Shown one piece after another: positions 35,551 through 48,745 of a stretch of 64,000 bases of DNA; the stretch's first letter is position 1, and every line of letters starts with the position of its first letter. This stretch comes from Struthidea cinerea (Eukaryota; Chordata; Aves; Passeriformes; Corcoracidae), in contig VZTI01005559.1 in the NCBI GenBank assembly GCA_013397865.1, positions 2,731,781-2,795,780 of the forward strand. The letters are read 5' to 3'. The translations under genes were made by a program, and so were the position numbers. A model generated the notes under the pieces. The model ran no database searches. It saw only the letters and a list, made by a program, of their open reading frames with translations, and was not told where the DNA came from.

Positions 35551-38524
35551 CATTTGTGGGTACCTGAGACAAGGCAAAAAGGGCAGGTATCGGATCACGT
35601 GCTTTGGGGCAAAACCTGAAAAATCCTGCTCCTGAGGCAAGATGGACATCTCTTTGTCAGAGCACTGCAGGCAGCTGCAGTGAGCTTAAACATGCTCACC
35701 CCTGTGCAACGCTCTTTTGTGAGGGGTTTCTGCCTCCCTCTGGAAGCACTTGAAGGGAACATGAGCTTCAACGCAGCTTCTTTCATTTCCAGGATGGGAT
35801 CTTAACAAAGATTCACCTTCTCAGCTGCTGTAAGCATTAATTAGTACACACCGTGTCTCAGTTCCACCCCTGCCAGCCTCATGCTGCAGGAGGCTGCAGA
35901 TGCAAGGTAACAGCAATTCTGTAGCCAAGGAGTCAGGCAGGGTGGAAGAGTCACTGCAGGGTGGGAAGCACCGCAAGGCATGGATGGGGAGGGATGTTAA
36001 TGATGTACATGCTGCTTTGAGAAGCACTTGTGAGAATCAAACATTATTGTCAGACTGACAAGGTGAGCCTTCTGTCAAAGAAATAAATATACGCCAAGCC
36101 CAGTGCGTGGCTCTTGAGTGCTCTCCAGAGTAACTGGGATCTGGGTTCAGAGCCGAAGGACAGATTAAATTCTCACTCTCATTTGGCCGTGTCTTTTCTT
36201 AAGGAAGGTACCAACCATCATGTTTTGTACTTTGGAAAGAGATGGTTTCATTATTCATTGGCCATGAAACTCCATCTACTAGGGAACAAAGGACAGATAA
36301 AGCTGCAAATCTGCTGTGACATGAGTCCCAGGGTGATTCTGCCAAAGATGAAGGACTCTCCATTTCACCACCTGGGCCCTACAGGTAACATTAGACCCAT
36401 CTAAAGTGCCATAGATGGCTCACACAGAGGAAATAATGGCCTGGTGGTTAACTTTGGGGCCTGGGATACAGTTTTGTTTGCCATTCTGTTTTCAAGGGAA
36501 GATGGTGATGGAACATACGTGTTTGTTTGAAAGAGATCTGCCCTCTGGCAAAACACAGATTAGGATTTATTAGCATTTATTAGTGGATTTTTCCCTGGAA
36601 ATATCAGTGCTTACATGTCTGTGTCCTGGAGAGCCATCAGACATGTAAGGGATCCAATGTTAAGGGAAACACATGGCTCTCAATGCCCTTTCCCAGCATT
36701 TTCTGAAGTAGGGATTACATGTCAGTGCCCCTTGGCCCTTTTCATGACAGTGATTTTCTTTTTTTTCTTTCCAACAGGAGCCATGACTAATAGCTGAGGT
36801 TCTTCATTGCTCTGCTGGGCCACCAGACACAGTTTTCCCACTTCATCAGTTAAAATAGGATAATGTCATCCTATTGACAATGCTGTCAGCTTACTAAAAT
36901 GTTGCATGATGCCCTCCCAGTGAGGACTTTGGCCAGGCAAAGCTGTTATCTTCGTGGTTTCCTGCAGAGTTTTGGTGTAAAGTCCCCCTTCACCTGCACA
37001 CTCTTTGCATTCTGATCTTATCAGGATAGCTTCCTGATTAGTTCCATTACAATAAGTAAACCCTTGTTCTCTTCCCTGTCACTTCATCCTTCACCTGTAT
37101 CCTGCATGGCCAGCTGGAGAGGATGCTTTAACTAGTGATGGGCTGTTTCTCAAACTGACGTAGAAGAGCAGACTTCTTGTGAATTTTTTCCAAGTCCCCA
37201 GACGTTGCCCTCCACTGAGATTGCTGTTGATCAGGTGGAGCTCTTTTCCATCTGGGCTACAAACATACACATATACACAGAGGAAGGATTATTAATAATG
37301 CAACAGTGACTGTGATGAACCGTGATGGGTGGTGACAGAAACTGGGAGATGAATACATTCAAATCAGTGTGCTTGGCAGGTATATGAAATATTACTGTGT
37401 TAGAGAGAAGACCTTTAGCACTATAATGCCAATACCTCAGGCAAGAGATCCAGCACTGAGGCTGTCAGTCAAATTTGATTTTTCCTGGGTTCCTCTCACC
37501 CATCACTGTGGTGTAGGAACTCCTTTTATCAAGCAATATCAGTGGTGTCTGTCACTGGTTCTTTCCTCTTTCCTCCCTTTTTGGCTTCAGGAGAAAGAGA
37601 GCAAAATTAAAACAGGCAAATAGAGAGGAGGAGAATGGGTGCATCTGTGGGACCTGTGTTACAAAGAGGACTGCATGACACTACAGGCTATTTAATAGCT
37701 GTAGCCAGTCTCACAGTGCTAAAGCAATTATCAGATGTGAAAGTCAGGGAGAAAGATATTCCACTGCAAAGAGGATCACCCTCATGTATGCAAATGCGAT
37801 TACTTTTTGAGACCATAAAGAGAAAATGTGAGGTGAAGTTTTCCAAACAGTCCATTGATTATGCTTATGCCTTTCTTGATCCTTCTGACAGGAAAGGATG
37901 AAAATATTTCCAGATTTGAACCCTGCCTTCACTGTCTGAATCTGTATTTTATCTCACAGAAAAGCAAAATGTCCTGCTGGTCTTTTTCTCTGATCCTTCT
38001 TCCAGGGAATGGTTCCCCTTTTTCAGCCCTAGAAAGAAATCAAGGCTGAAAAGAACGGTGTGGTTGACAAGTCCCTTGGCAGTATGTGAATGTTGAACTC
38101 TTGAATGAAGGTCACATCAAATGATTTGTAGATGATCCACGTGCAGTTAAACAGGTTTGCACATAACGCTTGTCAAATAATTCTGAATAATGAGTGCAGG
38201 TGCAAAAGTCTTGATGTGTTTGCAGGCGTTTCATGATCAGAAGTAAGAGCTTGAAATTTGCCATCCTAAGTTGCCCCTGACAGAATAATCAGTGTGCTCT
38301 GCTGTGCCCTGTGGTTGCACCCTCTGTTCTGTGCCTGCATTACAGATAGAGGAGATGCTCTTAGCCCTCCCCATCTAAATGTTTTAACAAGCCCGTTTTC
38401 TCAGTCTGCAAAGTGAGAAATCTCAAAAGCAGACTCACTAAAAGGTAAGTCAGTTCTGAGGAATTAAGAATGAAAACCAAAACTGACTCGGATTCAGAGG
38501 AGACTGGAGGTGACCAAGTGTCGC
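35551..38524. other. Intergenic, no gene recognised
   Basis: No ORF with family features, no RNA gene and no mobile element recognised. Confidence 0.5.
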
Positions 38525-38750
38525 TGTTACATCCGAGGTGCATAAAGAAAACGACACAGAGTCCAGGCTCATGAACAGTGGAAGCCGAAGCTTTTGCTTT
38601 AATAATTTTCTGACTACTATATAGGATAGATTACAAAAAGTGTGTTGAGTGGCAATAGGTAATTGGTTCCTCGGCCATCCACCCCTTGAGAGGATTGGCC
38701 AAGTCTTAAGATACCTATTCCAAAATATTTTCAAAGTCAAAGCCATAACA
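38525..38750 (-). mobile_element. Candidate retroviral LTR (226 bp)
   Basis: The block starts TGTTAC and ends ATAACA, giving the inverted ends TGTTA/TAACA typical of LTRs. Read on the minus strand it has a TATA-like CTATATAG, then ATTAAAGC about 25 nt later as a poly(A) signal, then a GC-richer U5-like part. The 5-bp flanks (GTCGC and ATCTT) do not match, so either the target duplication has decayed or the boundaries are slightly wrong. No internal viral genes are seen next to it. Confidence 0.5.
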
Positions 38751-41479
38751 ATCTTGCAAAACAGCTTGTGAGTGCAAGAAGTTTATGAAACTGTGACCTT
38801 GTTTAATATAGTTTACATAGGAAAGACAGTCTTCTCACAGAATATTGAGAAAAGGCTGAAGAATTTCTCTGCTTCTAGCTTTTTAGCACCTACAACAAAG
38901 GCTTTATGAAATGAGGACATTGGCGTTGGTAGTCAATCTGGTCAGTCCTTGGGTTGTTGTTTCCTCATTTTACACGCAGCATTCATACTCCACCCAGCTC
39001 TGTTCTGAAGAGAGATGATTTGGCCCAGGCTGGCTTGGTGTGAACCAGTGAGCTGTGCTGGTTCATATCCCCAGAGGCCACATCCAGATGTGTGTGAAGG
39101 AGAGGAACCAGTGACAGTGAGGTCTGCTCCTCATCACAGGCTGGGCTACACGGACACAGTCACAGCAAATCCTCTGTGATGCACAAGCCCCTGTGTTTGG
39201 GGTTGCTGCTTTGTTAACTCTGTAGTCATGGGAAGAAACACTTGCATCTCATGTAGGAACAGACTGGACACTGTGGCCAAGAGCTAGGCAGGACTGCTGC
39301 TTGGGCACTTCCTTGCCTCCAAGGGACTTTGTTCTTTAGGAATACTTCAGACCACTTAATACTACCTATGGTACAGATGTGTCCAGCTTTCTTGACCCTA
39401 CAAAATCATGTCAACAACTTTCTGCAGCCAAGGGTCGGCAGACAGCACGTGCTTCCTGGAGCCAAGCCTGGGATAATTGTTGGGAGAGGTTTGCAGGCAG
39501 GGATTGACAAAGCCTGGCCAGAAATCCTGTTTCTCCATGGTGAGAGGGGACTGTGACTGCAAGACAAGCTAGCTGGGTCTTTGAATTTGTTCTCCCCCTC
39601 ACACATACCTTTCTCTGATGGGCAATGTGTTTTGTCCTAAGATAAGAGAACCAGGTGGGTATTGCAGGAGGAACTGTCTGGTTGCTTGCATAATGAATGC
39701 ATTTCAGTGGTGGAGGAGCTGAGATGTTTTCACTGGACTTTGGTGCACGCTGGCCTGCAGGAGGGCATAAAATACTGCTGGAGACTGGGACAGCTGGGTA
39801 AACTGGTCTCCCAGAGTTGCAGACTACAGGATCCATCCAGTCCAGAGGCAGGGAACACTCACTTTTGGATTGATGATTAAAAAGCACTAATATTTTGTCA
39901 AATAGAGAGATAAAATCCTAAAATAGCTGGAGAGGTGCTTTGTTATTTTTTAGTTGGTAATTCTGCAGGGCCAAAGCCTGTAAACGTGTACATTTCTAGT
40001 AAAATCTGCTTATAACCCTTTAAACTGTTGACCAAATCTGACACTAAGAGGACCTAGCTGCACCTAGACTTCTCTGAGAAGCTTAGACAGCAGGGGGTTC
40101 TCACTGAAGCTTGTGACTCAACAGGAGGGACCATGACCTGATTATACTGTAATCCATTGTAATAGATGATAAAGCTGTTGTTTAGATACTGCATTGGGAA
40201 TATTTAGATATTGTATTAGCAATAAATCTAATCATAATCTTCCACAGAATCACTGTGTCCTACTTCTTGCACCCAGCTGAGAGCCTTCTCTCCACTACTC
40301 TGCCACAGGGGCTAGTCTGCCTCATACATGAGGATGGGACTATGGTGGTTTAATCCATTTCCCATCACAACTGGGGATTTGGATTACCTGCAGCTCCTGC
40401 ACTGGCATGCCTCTATCATGGGACAGATCCTACGTTTGAGCTGCACTTGAATTTTTTCTGAGTCTTGACTCAAGAACCACAGGCTGGTGGCTCCTGATTA
40501 AAGGTCAGAGGTACAGACATGGGGATAAATGTCTTTGTTTGGATTACTCTAGTGCCTGTACCAGTGCTGGTACAATCTAGAGTAGTTGCATCTCTGATGG
40601 ACAGGATGAGGCTCCTTGAGAGGGCAGCAACTGTTCCCTGGATTGAATCTGTTTTGTTTAAAAAGAGAGGACAGCGATCTTTAGGGCTGTTGGCTTGGCA
40701 TATTACAGGGGTCCTATATGCAAATGTAATTATACATATGAAAATCCCCTGAGAAAAATCCAAATAATTCTTAGATTGGCACAGAAACTCTACTGTTAGA
40801 GGTGGTCAGCCTGCTGGCCATTGCATTTCAATTACCTTTATGTTCATTTGGTGCCACTGAAGTGAAATAATTTTCACTGATTAGTGCCAAGAGCTGACAG
40901 ATATGTTCTTCCTTTTTGTTTTCTTTTTCTCAAAATTGTTTTTAGTGCTCGTGAGCAGTGCCAAAAGTACAGCTCTGCAGCCTGTAGTGTTTTATTCAGC
41001 CAGGGAACTAATTCTAGCATAGTATGAGCAAGGGATGCTTTGCTCAGGAATGGAGGCACTGAGGAAGCAGGAATCAGTCAGCTGCACCTCCTCTTTTAGC
41101 TGTGTGGTGCATACTCCCAATGCTGGGGATGGAGTGGCAGCTTTGTGAATTTTCACAGCCCTATATCAGCAACATGAGGCACATTTTGACTTTCCTGGGA
41201 AAAGGCATCATTTTTGGACAAGAGGGAGTAGGTGGAAGGGGATCCTACACTTGTGCAGTGCTCAGACGCTTGTTTTGTGCCTGAATGTGGAAATGGGGTA
41301 TGCATACAGGGAACAGCAGTGAAGAAAGTCTGTTTTCTTCTCTCAGAGGCAGCATTTAATTGAGCTCCCTATATTCATGTAGCACATCTCCAGGGGGTAA
41401 GGTTATGGAAGTGGTGCAGCCCAGTTAGCAAGGGTCTGTACCTGCCTGCATAAGGGCTGCTCCTTGTGCCTCGGACATA
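38751..41479. other. Intergenic, no gene; possible second LTR-like block
   Basis: There are no ORFs with features. At about 40,000-40,310 the plus strand has GATAAAGCTGTTGTTTAGAT, then GCAATAAATC, then CTGTGTCCTACTTCTTGCAC and CCAGCTGAGAGCC, which resembles an LTR R-U5 region with an AATAAA signal. Its ends could not be set. Confidence 0.35.
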
Positions 41480-41570
41480 TTTAGGTTGGAAAAAATCCTT
41501 AAGGTCATTGAGTCCAACTATTAACCTAACGCTACCAAGCCCACCACTAAACCATGCCCTTACTGCTCGG
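41480..41570 (-). mobile_element. Short CR1 3'-end fragment
   Basis: The plus strand reads TTAGGTTGGAAAAAATCCTT, then AAGGTCATTGAGTCCAACTA, then CACCACTAAACCATG, the antisense of a CR1 3' end. It is about 90 bp and strongly truncated. Confidence 0.8.
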
Positions 41571-44500
41571 ATGGGAATTGTTGGTGCTGATGTCTCCTTG
41601 GTGCACTCTCACGGACCAGGTGGATGAGCCCTCTTGTACCCTGGCTAGCGGGACTGGCAAAAATCTGGTTGCACAAACCACAAAGCAAAAGGTGGGATAA
41701 CCATGGTCTCCAGCCATCTGTCATGGACTTGAGCACGTTGACACACAGAACTAGGCTATGGTCCCTTCTGTGCCCTTGTAGGCAGGGGAAAACTGTGACA
41801 GAATCAAGTCTGAAATGGGCTTCTTGGTTCGCTTAAAGCACAACCAAGCAATGCAGGGTCTTCAGGACAGGCCAAATGTTCCCATGAGAAAAACCAAATG
41901 AACTCCCAATGCTTTTGTGCAACATCACTTCCCATTGCTGTGAAGCTGCTCAACACATACTAATGAATGACAAGCTACCTCAGTCACCAGCAATGCCCCA
42001 AACAGCCTTGCTGCTGGCGTCTCACTCCCTTCTCCACACCCTGCCACCTCTCTTCCTGGAGCCAAAAGAAAAAAGAGGAGAAAAGTGGATATTTATGAGC
42101 GTGTCAGGGAGAAACAAGTGGCAGGTGTGCTTTTCCTGTGACATTTTGTTATCATAATTATTATTTCAGTTGCCTTTGGAGGATAATCAACAGTTGTCTC
42201 CCCATGAGTATGCTTAGTAAAAATGTCTCAAATGCATAAGAGAATCCATTTATTGCTTCTATGTTGCAGGAAGCTGAAATTACTGCTTAAATAACCTCTC
42301 AGTTCAAGTGAGGGTAAATCAATGCCGACCATGGAGAACAAACAGTGCAGATTTTACTCTTGTGACCCAAAGCTGCACACCATCACAATTCATCTGATCT
42401 TCTTATCTTGCCAAATGAAAATGGAGGTGAATTATCTGTCTTTTTCCAGCTGGTATCCCAATGATGTGGACAGGAGCTGCATTATTACAATAGTTTAAGG
42501 TTTTTTTCTCTTCAGTTGCCTGCTTGTACATTAAAAAGGGAATAGAAAAAACTATGGTGCTGTCCTGTTTAATGTGCTTGTGTATATTGTCTCTTGCTTA
42601 AGGTTTCCTCTAATGAGTAATTTAAAATCTTATTAAGCATCTGCTTTCTGTGTTAAATATTTTACATGATTATGGACTGAATATTGCTTTCAGCCTTGCC
42701 TGAGCCATCTTCCTAAGTCTGAGGGGCTATGCAGTGAGAAATGAGGTCAAGTCCTTGTCTTCTCAGTTTTCATTGTGGTATAGTCAACATGTCTGAGGAG
42801 CTGATTTTCCCACCTACTGCATTGGTTTGCTCTCACCCTGACAGAAGCAGTCCAAATATATGATTGCTTGTATTGCATCTTTATGGCCAACAGAGTGCCA
42901 AGACAAGATGCTTACAAGTTCCAGGGATATTCCAGCACCCCTGGATTGTCTATGAACGAATCTCACTTCCAGCTGTTTGCCTTAGCTTCATAAGGTTTCC
43001 AGACCTTCAGAAGACCTTCAAAATGCTAGAGTTTGTCAATGAGATGATGAGTCAAGGAAGCTTATCGTCTTCCAGACAAGGACCTTTTCTAGGACAGGCA
43101 TTTTAATTCTACTGCATATTGGTGCAAGAAGTGTAGGGTGAAATTTATGGTCTGTCATGTGCATGAGTGAGATTAGTAGACTATAATGATCTCTTCTCTG
43201 ACTTTAAATTCAATTTCTTTTTTATTTTTAATTAAAGTTGTGTTTCAATGATTTTCATACTCACTTATTCAAGGGGTTGAAAATGTGGAATATGATCACG
43301 TGGAGAGAGTCTTGGGAAAAGCCCTGGAAAAGCTGTTGAATGAGCAAAAATCCTCAGTGTGATGCAGGCACTAAGAGCTCACTTGTTTGTGGCCAAAGAA
43401 GGGGTCACAGAAGGCTTCCCACTGCATGTCTTCTGGAACATCCTGTCTCTTTTCACCACTGCTCTGACAGCAAGGGCAAAGGAGAATTTACTGGACAGAG
43501 AGAGCTTTAAACCACCCCCAACTCAACTGAAAGAGAAAAATCAGTTTCCGTGGATACCATCTACATACTTAGACCCTCCCATGCATTTTGAGTTAGTAAA
43601 ACCTGTCTCCAGGCTGTTGGATGGTCTTAATTAAACTAAATTAATTATTTATTCAAATAAAATAAGACATGTCAAGACTCTCCAGGGAGGCTGTGAGGAT
43701 AGTAATGCCTCTTATTAGAAAAACATTTCAATACCTCATGCAAACTGGGCCCATTTTATTTGCCCAGGATCCTGTTTTCTGAAATTTTTCAGGACTCAAA
43801 ATAATGAATTTTTATTTGTATAAGGTAGGACCCCTCCACCCCTCTCTTGCCATTACCTTCTTCCTATTGCGTGTTGTGGATCTGCAAATACTAGACAGAC
43901 ATCTCTTTTCCTAAGAAGCTTCTGGCAGACTTCACGCAAACTTTTAGGATCATTTATACAGAGAGGAGCCTAGCAATGCCAAAAAGGTATTTCTTTTCCA
44001 TGACACACTGTGAGTGATTCTTGCATAAAATTGCCAAAGCACTTGACAAAGTCATAATCACTAACTAATGATCCATAAGGCAATTGCTGTAATTAGTAGC
44101 ATTATTGATATTACCTTACTAGAGTAATTGGACTCACTTAACCTTTGTTTGTAGCAAGAGAAATTGGGATATTGATGCTGACAAGGACTGGCATCAAGTG
44201 GACAATAAACAGTCTGTACAGCAGTTATTTGCTAACACGACTGCAGCCTGGTCTCTGCTGCTCACCATGGCTATGGGGTTGGCTTGGAACTGCAGGGATC
44301 TGGAGCAGTGCAGAGTCCTTTTTTCACTTGAGCCTGCTCTGACCTGTCAAGGCTATGCCTTGACTGAAGGGCTAGGTGTGCTATAAGTCCCATGAGCTGT
44401 GGATTAAGCCTAGTGTGTCCATATTCTTCAAAGGAAGAGTCAGCTTGAGGTATCTGCTGGTGGGCAGAGCTTGGAGTGTGCTTGGCCCCCTGCACGGAGG

Positions 44501-45123
44501 TGAGTGGGGTGATGCATACCTGCAGTGGTCTGGACCTAGAGGTACATCTGCAGGGGATGAGGGGGTGCTCCACACGCTGTGCCATCTTTGGTGTTCTGCC
44601 AAAAGCTGGAGAGCCCAGTGGTGAGATGTGCTTGTTTTCCCTCAGCACGGAACCGAGCTGAGACAAACCACCCATCAGATGGCAAGAGCTCTGGCTGCTG
44701 AGAGGCTGGGCTGGGTTCAGCCTGTTGTCATGGAGCAAAAGGCTGGCTCAGACTTCACTGGGAAAGCAGCAGCCAGAAAGAGGAATTTGCTCAGACAGGT
44801 TGGCTCCAGTGAGGGGGTGAAATGACAGATGACAGATGATGGCCATGTGGCACAAGGCGCCAGCTACTTTGAGCTGAAGTCCTGTAGCAAAGCCTTTGGG
44901 GAAATTGACATCTTTCTCTTTTTAATGACTGCGATATATTATATTGTCCTCCCCCTGTTTGTTCTAATAGGAAACATCCACCAAACCTGTCCATCTGTGC
45001 ACAGGCCTCCTCTCTGAAGGCTGGTGGTGAGGATGAACACCACCTCTGTTCCCACTGCCCATCTCAGGCAGACTGTAATAATGATGATGTTCCTCTTGGC
45101 TTTGTACCTCTACAATTTATGGC

Positions 45124-45155
<32 letters not shown>

Positions 45156-48049
45156 TGTCTGGAGAAAGAAACTATGAATGTATGGAACTCCTACTTTCCA
45201 GCCTGAGCCCCATTTTGAAGGATGCAGTGGGGACAAACGCAGAAGTGTAGAGAGGGGTTCCTTGTGGAGAGCTGCCTTTCATCTTAGCAAAGCCATCCCT
45301 CCCACCAGCTCAGCCCATGGCACGGGAAGGAGCCTCTCTGGCTGCATGGCTGCATCCAGTCTCACAGAGCCTCACAGGGCTGCCTGATGGCTCCATCTTC
45401 CATCTTGGGCCAGCTACCTTGGTGCCATTCCAAAGTTATCTCCTAATTAACCTTGACACAAGCCTTAGCTTTCCAAAAGTCTGCTGGACCTCTGAAAAAT
45501 TCAATTTTTTCTCTGATGAGATGCATTCAGATGAGTGTCAGCTTATCGGGGCCAACAAACAATCTTGCTCCCTTAAGCGTACAGGTGGATACTTAACCAT
45601 ACTTGTCCTCTTCATCATGAGGAAAACCTGCTACGTGCCAAACAAATTAATTTGTTGATCTTTATAAAATCTATTTATGCAAAAAAAAAAAAGTCTACAA
45701 AGGGGAAATTAGATTGAAAACTGACTCCAGACACCACTTAGTAAGAATTATTTCATGCCAGTATATGTTAAATTCAATATCTATTCCACTCATGCAGTGT
45801 AGTTTATTAAAATGAACAGCATCTCAAATACTCATTTCTGCATTCAGTTACCTCAGCCTAGTCTTGATGCATCTATTACTGCTGAAGGATACAAATTTCT
45901 GTCAACTGTGAGAGAGTTCACGGCCATTTGATGGTGAAAAAAAAGGGGGGGGAAAGTTGAAGGCATAAAGTGCCTCAGCCTAAAAATAGCAGTGAGAACT
46001 AACCAGCAGGAGACCCACTTCAGAGCAACAGACAGGCTGTCTGTGGCCTTTCTGTGACAGAGCCTGACTGCCACATCACTAACAGGTGCTCTACTGTGAC
46101 CAATTTCCACTGATAGGGAGGCATTTTTCCAGGGCTATCTCAGGAGGTGCTGGAGCTGAGGTGCTCTCAGCATCCTTCAAAAGCATCCCAGGTCATGAGG
46201 GTTTGGTTTAGTTTGAGCCGACAGATGAGGTTCCTCCCCAAACCCAACCACATCTTTATGTTACCAGCCCTGTACCAGCTCTGCCCCTGGAACCGCTGTC
46301 AGCAGACACCTCTCCGCCCCATCCCTGACAGCATCTCTGGCTAGGTCTGCTCCTCCTCTCCCAAAATGAAGCTGTCCCCACTTCTCATCCGGACCTCCGT
46401 GCACCTGTGCAGCACCGGGCACCTGTGCATCCAACTTTTTGTTTCTCACACCATCTGGCTGCTTAAAAAGTCTCTGTCCCAGGGACAAAATTCAGTGTAC
46501 AACAGACTCCCAAGGGGCAGCTGTCGTAAAATTCTGCAGGAGTAAACAAGATTCAGAGGGTCCAAGACAGCAAATGAGAAAGAACTAGGTGTGTTGACTG
46601 ATTTAAGTGGGTGATCTTGGCTTCTCTGTCTGCACACATTTTCACTTTTCTAAATTTCTTGCCTCCACCTCAGATGTTTTGCTATATTTAGCTTGATAAC
46701 TAACTGCATTTCCAGTAGCCTTGCAAAGCATTTTGAGCTAAATGAATATGGAAGATCCTACCAGAAATAGTATGATGTGATTTTGTGTTACACACAGGCA
46801 TTTGCCCTCCTGGGGTGAAAAAGCTTAAAGCACGTATGTGCCTGGTGGTTTTAGAGTGCTGCTCAAGTGCTAATTACATGTGTGAGCTAAGTACTTCCAT
46901 TAGCTTTAAAAAGGGGGGGAAAGATGAGGTGGATGGAGGAAGAGACTTGCTAAAAAAGTCAGCAGAGATTCCATGGCAGAGCTGAGGTTGAAAACATGGA
47001 CATTGATGTGTGTTAAGTCTGACAAATCAAAGCTATATAGTGCTCACCAGCACTATATACCTGCACTGACTCACATGATTAGAGTTCTTGCACCCACCCT
47101 TTCTGGTGCATGCTAAACCCCTGACTCCAGAAAATCAAGTGCTTCTCCATGGGTAATAAAAACAAATGTACTCCGAACCATTAGCCATTGTTTGAAAAGT
47201 AGGGAAGGGATGGCTCTGGGGTGTTCTGTTACAGCTGGGTGGTGGTACCTGACACCTGCTGCACTGGTCAGCTGCAGCCAGAGATGTGCTGTGCCCTGGA
47301 ACACACCTCTGTGAGTTGACTCACTGAGGCACCTGGAGCTTTAGCCCCATAAATTAGGATTTCCACACAATGCTGGTAAGGACATAAATCAGTGGGTCAC
47401 TCCAGCACCAGAGATGTCTTTAAAATGAATCCTTTTTCACCAGGGTTAAATCTTCCCAATCAGAGGTGGCCATTTGGAGCCTGGCTTTGTCATACAAGAC
47501 TAATTGACAAACCTCTGTGCTATAATATCATCTCTGTCACCCCACTAAAATGCAATAGTAACACTGGTTTCTATAAATCAGCCAGATCTTAAAAAGGAGA
47601 GTTAAATGAGCATCGCATTATAAACCACAAAGCACATTCATCACTCTGCTACAAACCGTAAATATGACAAGTACATCCATCAATTCAGCACCTTTCTTTC
47701 AGGTCTGAGTACACGGACGTTAGTGACTTAATGGCTCCAGAAAGCTTTCCCTTCCTAAACACACTGCAGAGCCTGGTGTTTCATTAACTGCAGTTACCAG
47801 AAGTGGAGCTCAACCGTCTACAGTCACGTTGCTGTGCTGGGAGCTCCTGCAAGGGAAAAATCCACCTCTTTGGAGGCTGCTCCTAGCGTGATACCCCCTT
47901 GCAAAGAGTAACTCATGCTACTATGCTGCTGGTGCTTTGACTGTACAAACTGGGCAACAGAAGGATGTCAGTCTGCTATAGACGTGGAGCTACAGAAACT
48001 AGAGAATAGTCCAATGGAAAAAGGATAAACAGGTCTAGAGATAAGTTTT
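41571..48049. other. Intergenic, no gene recognised
   Basis: Short ORFs only. The AT-rich block at 44,030-44,140 contains several homeodomain-type TAAT cores and is discussed as a possible regulatory element. Confidence 0.5.
45124..45153 (+). repeat. (AAT)10 microsatellite
   Basis: Ten perfect AAT copies. Confidence 0.97.
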
Positions 48050-48745
48050 CAATGATTTGCTGTCAGACTGTAAAGATTTATAGAGTGGGTGCTCTGGGTC
48101 TCCTATAACACCATCCTTTCATTAAGACAGCTTGGTGGATGGGCGAGGGAATTATTAAATCTGCAGCTGAGGGTGAGCTGGAAAGGGGTCTACACACATC
48201 TGGAAGGCAGGATTTGAAATGCCTTGTGGAAAAAGTGACCCTGAAAAATAGTTTATGGTTCAAGGAGGAACACCACCAGTTGGAAGACTGCTGGGTCCTC
48301 TTTTGGACATGCTATCACCACGCTTCAAGAGAGTTCTGAGCCAATTGGTGACATACAGATAGAGAGCATAGATGGTGGAAAACATTTTGGGGGGGAAAGA
48401 GTGAAAGAACTAGGCTTAACTGAGAAAAGAGATGACTGAAGACAGAGATGACAACCGTTTTCTAAAAACACAAAAACCACAGTAAGAACAGACTTGGTGA
48501 GGGTAAGGAATAATAGCATTATATTGTAGAAAGACAGACTTAGGTTTGGCTTGAGAACAAAACTTCCTGACAGCAGTGGCAGAAAAAGCAGTGGAAAAAG
48601 TTGCCTGGAAAGGCAGTGACATCTCCATCGTGGGAGGCTTTTAAGAGCTGACTAGGCAAACAGCAGATGGCTCCTTGTGGAAATGGGGTGGACAAGATGC
48701 TGTTTGAGCCCTTCCATCCCTGATTTTTATAATTCTGTGTTTGGC
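48050..48745 (+). mobile_element. Old CR1-like LINE fragment
   Basis: Plus-strand landmarks in CR1 order are AACCGTTTTCTAAAAAC, CTGACAGCAGTGGCAGAAAA, AGTGACATCTCCATCGTGGG, GCTGTTTGAGCCCTTCCATC and a TTATAATTCTGTG end. It is diverged. Only the 3' half is convincing, and the 5' limit is uncertain. Confidence 0.65.
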
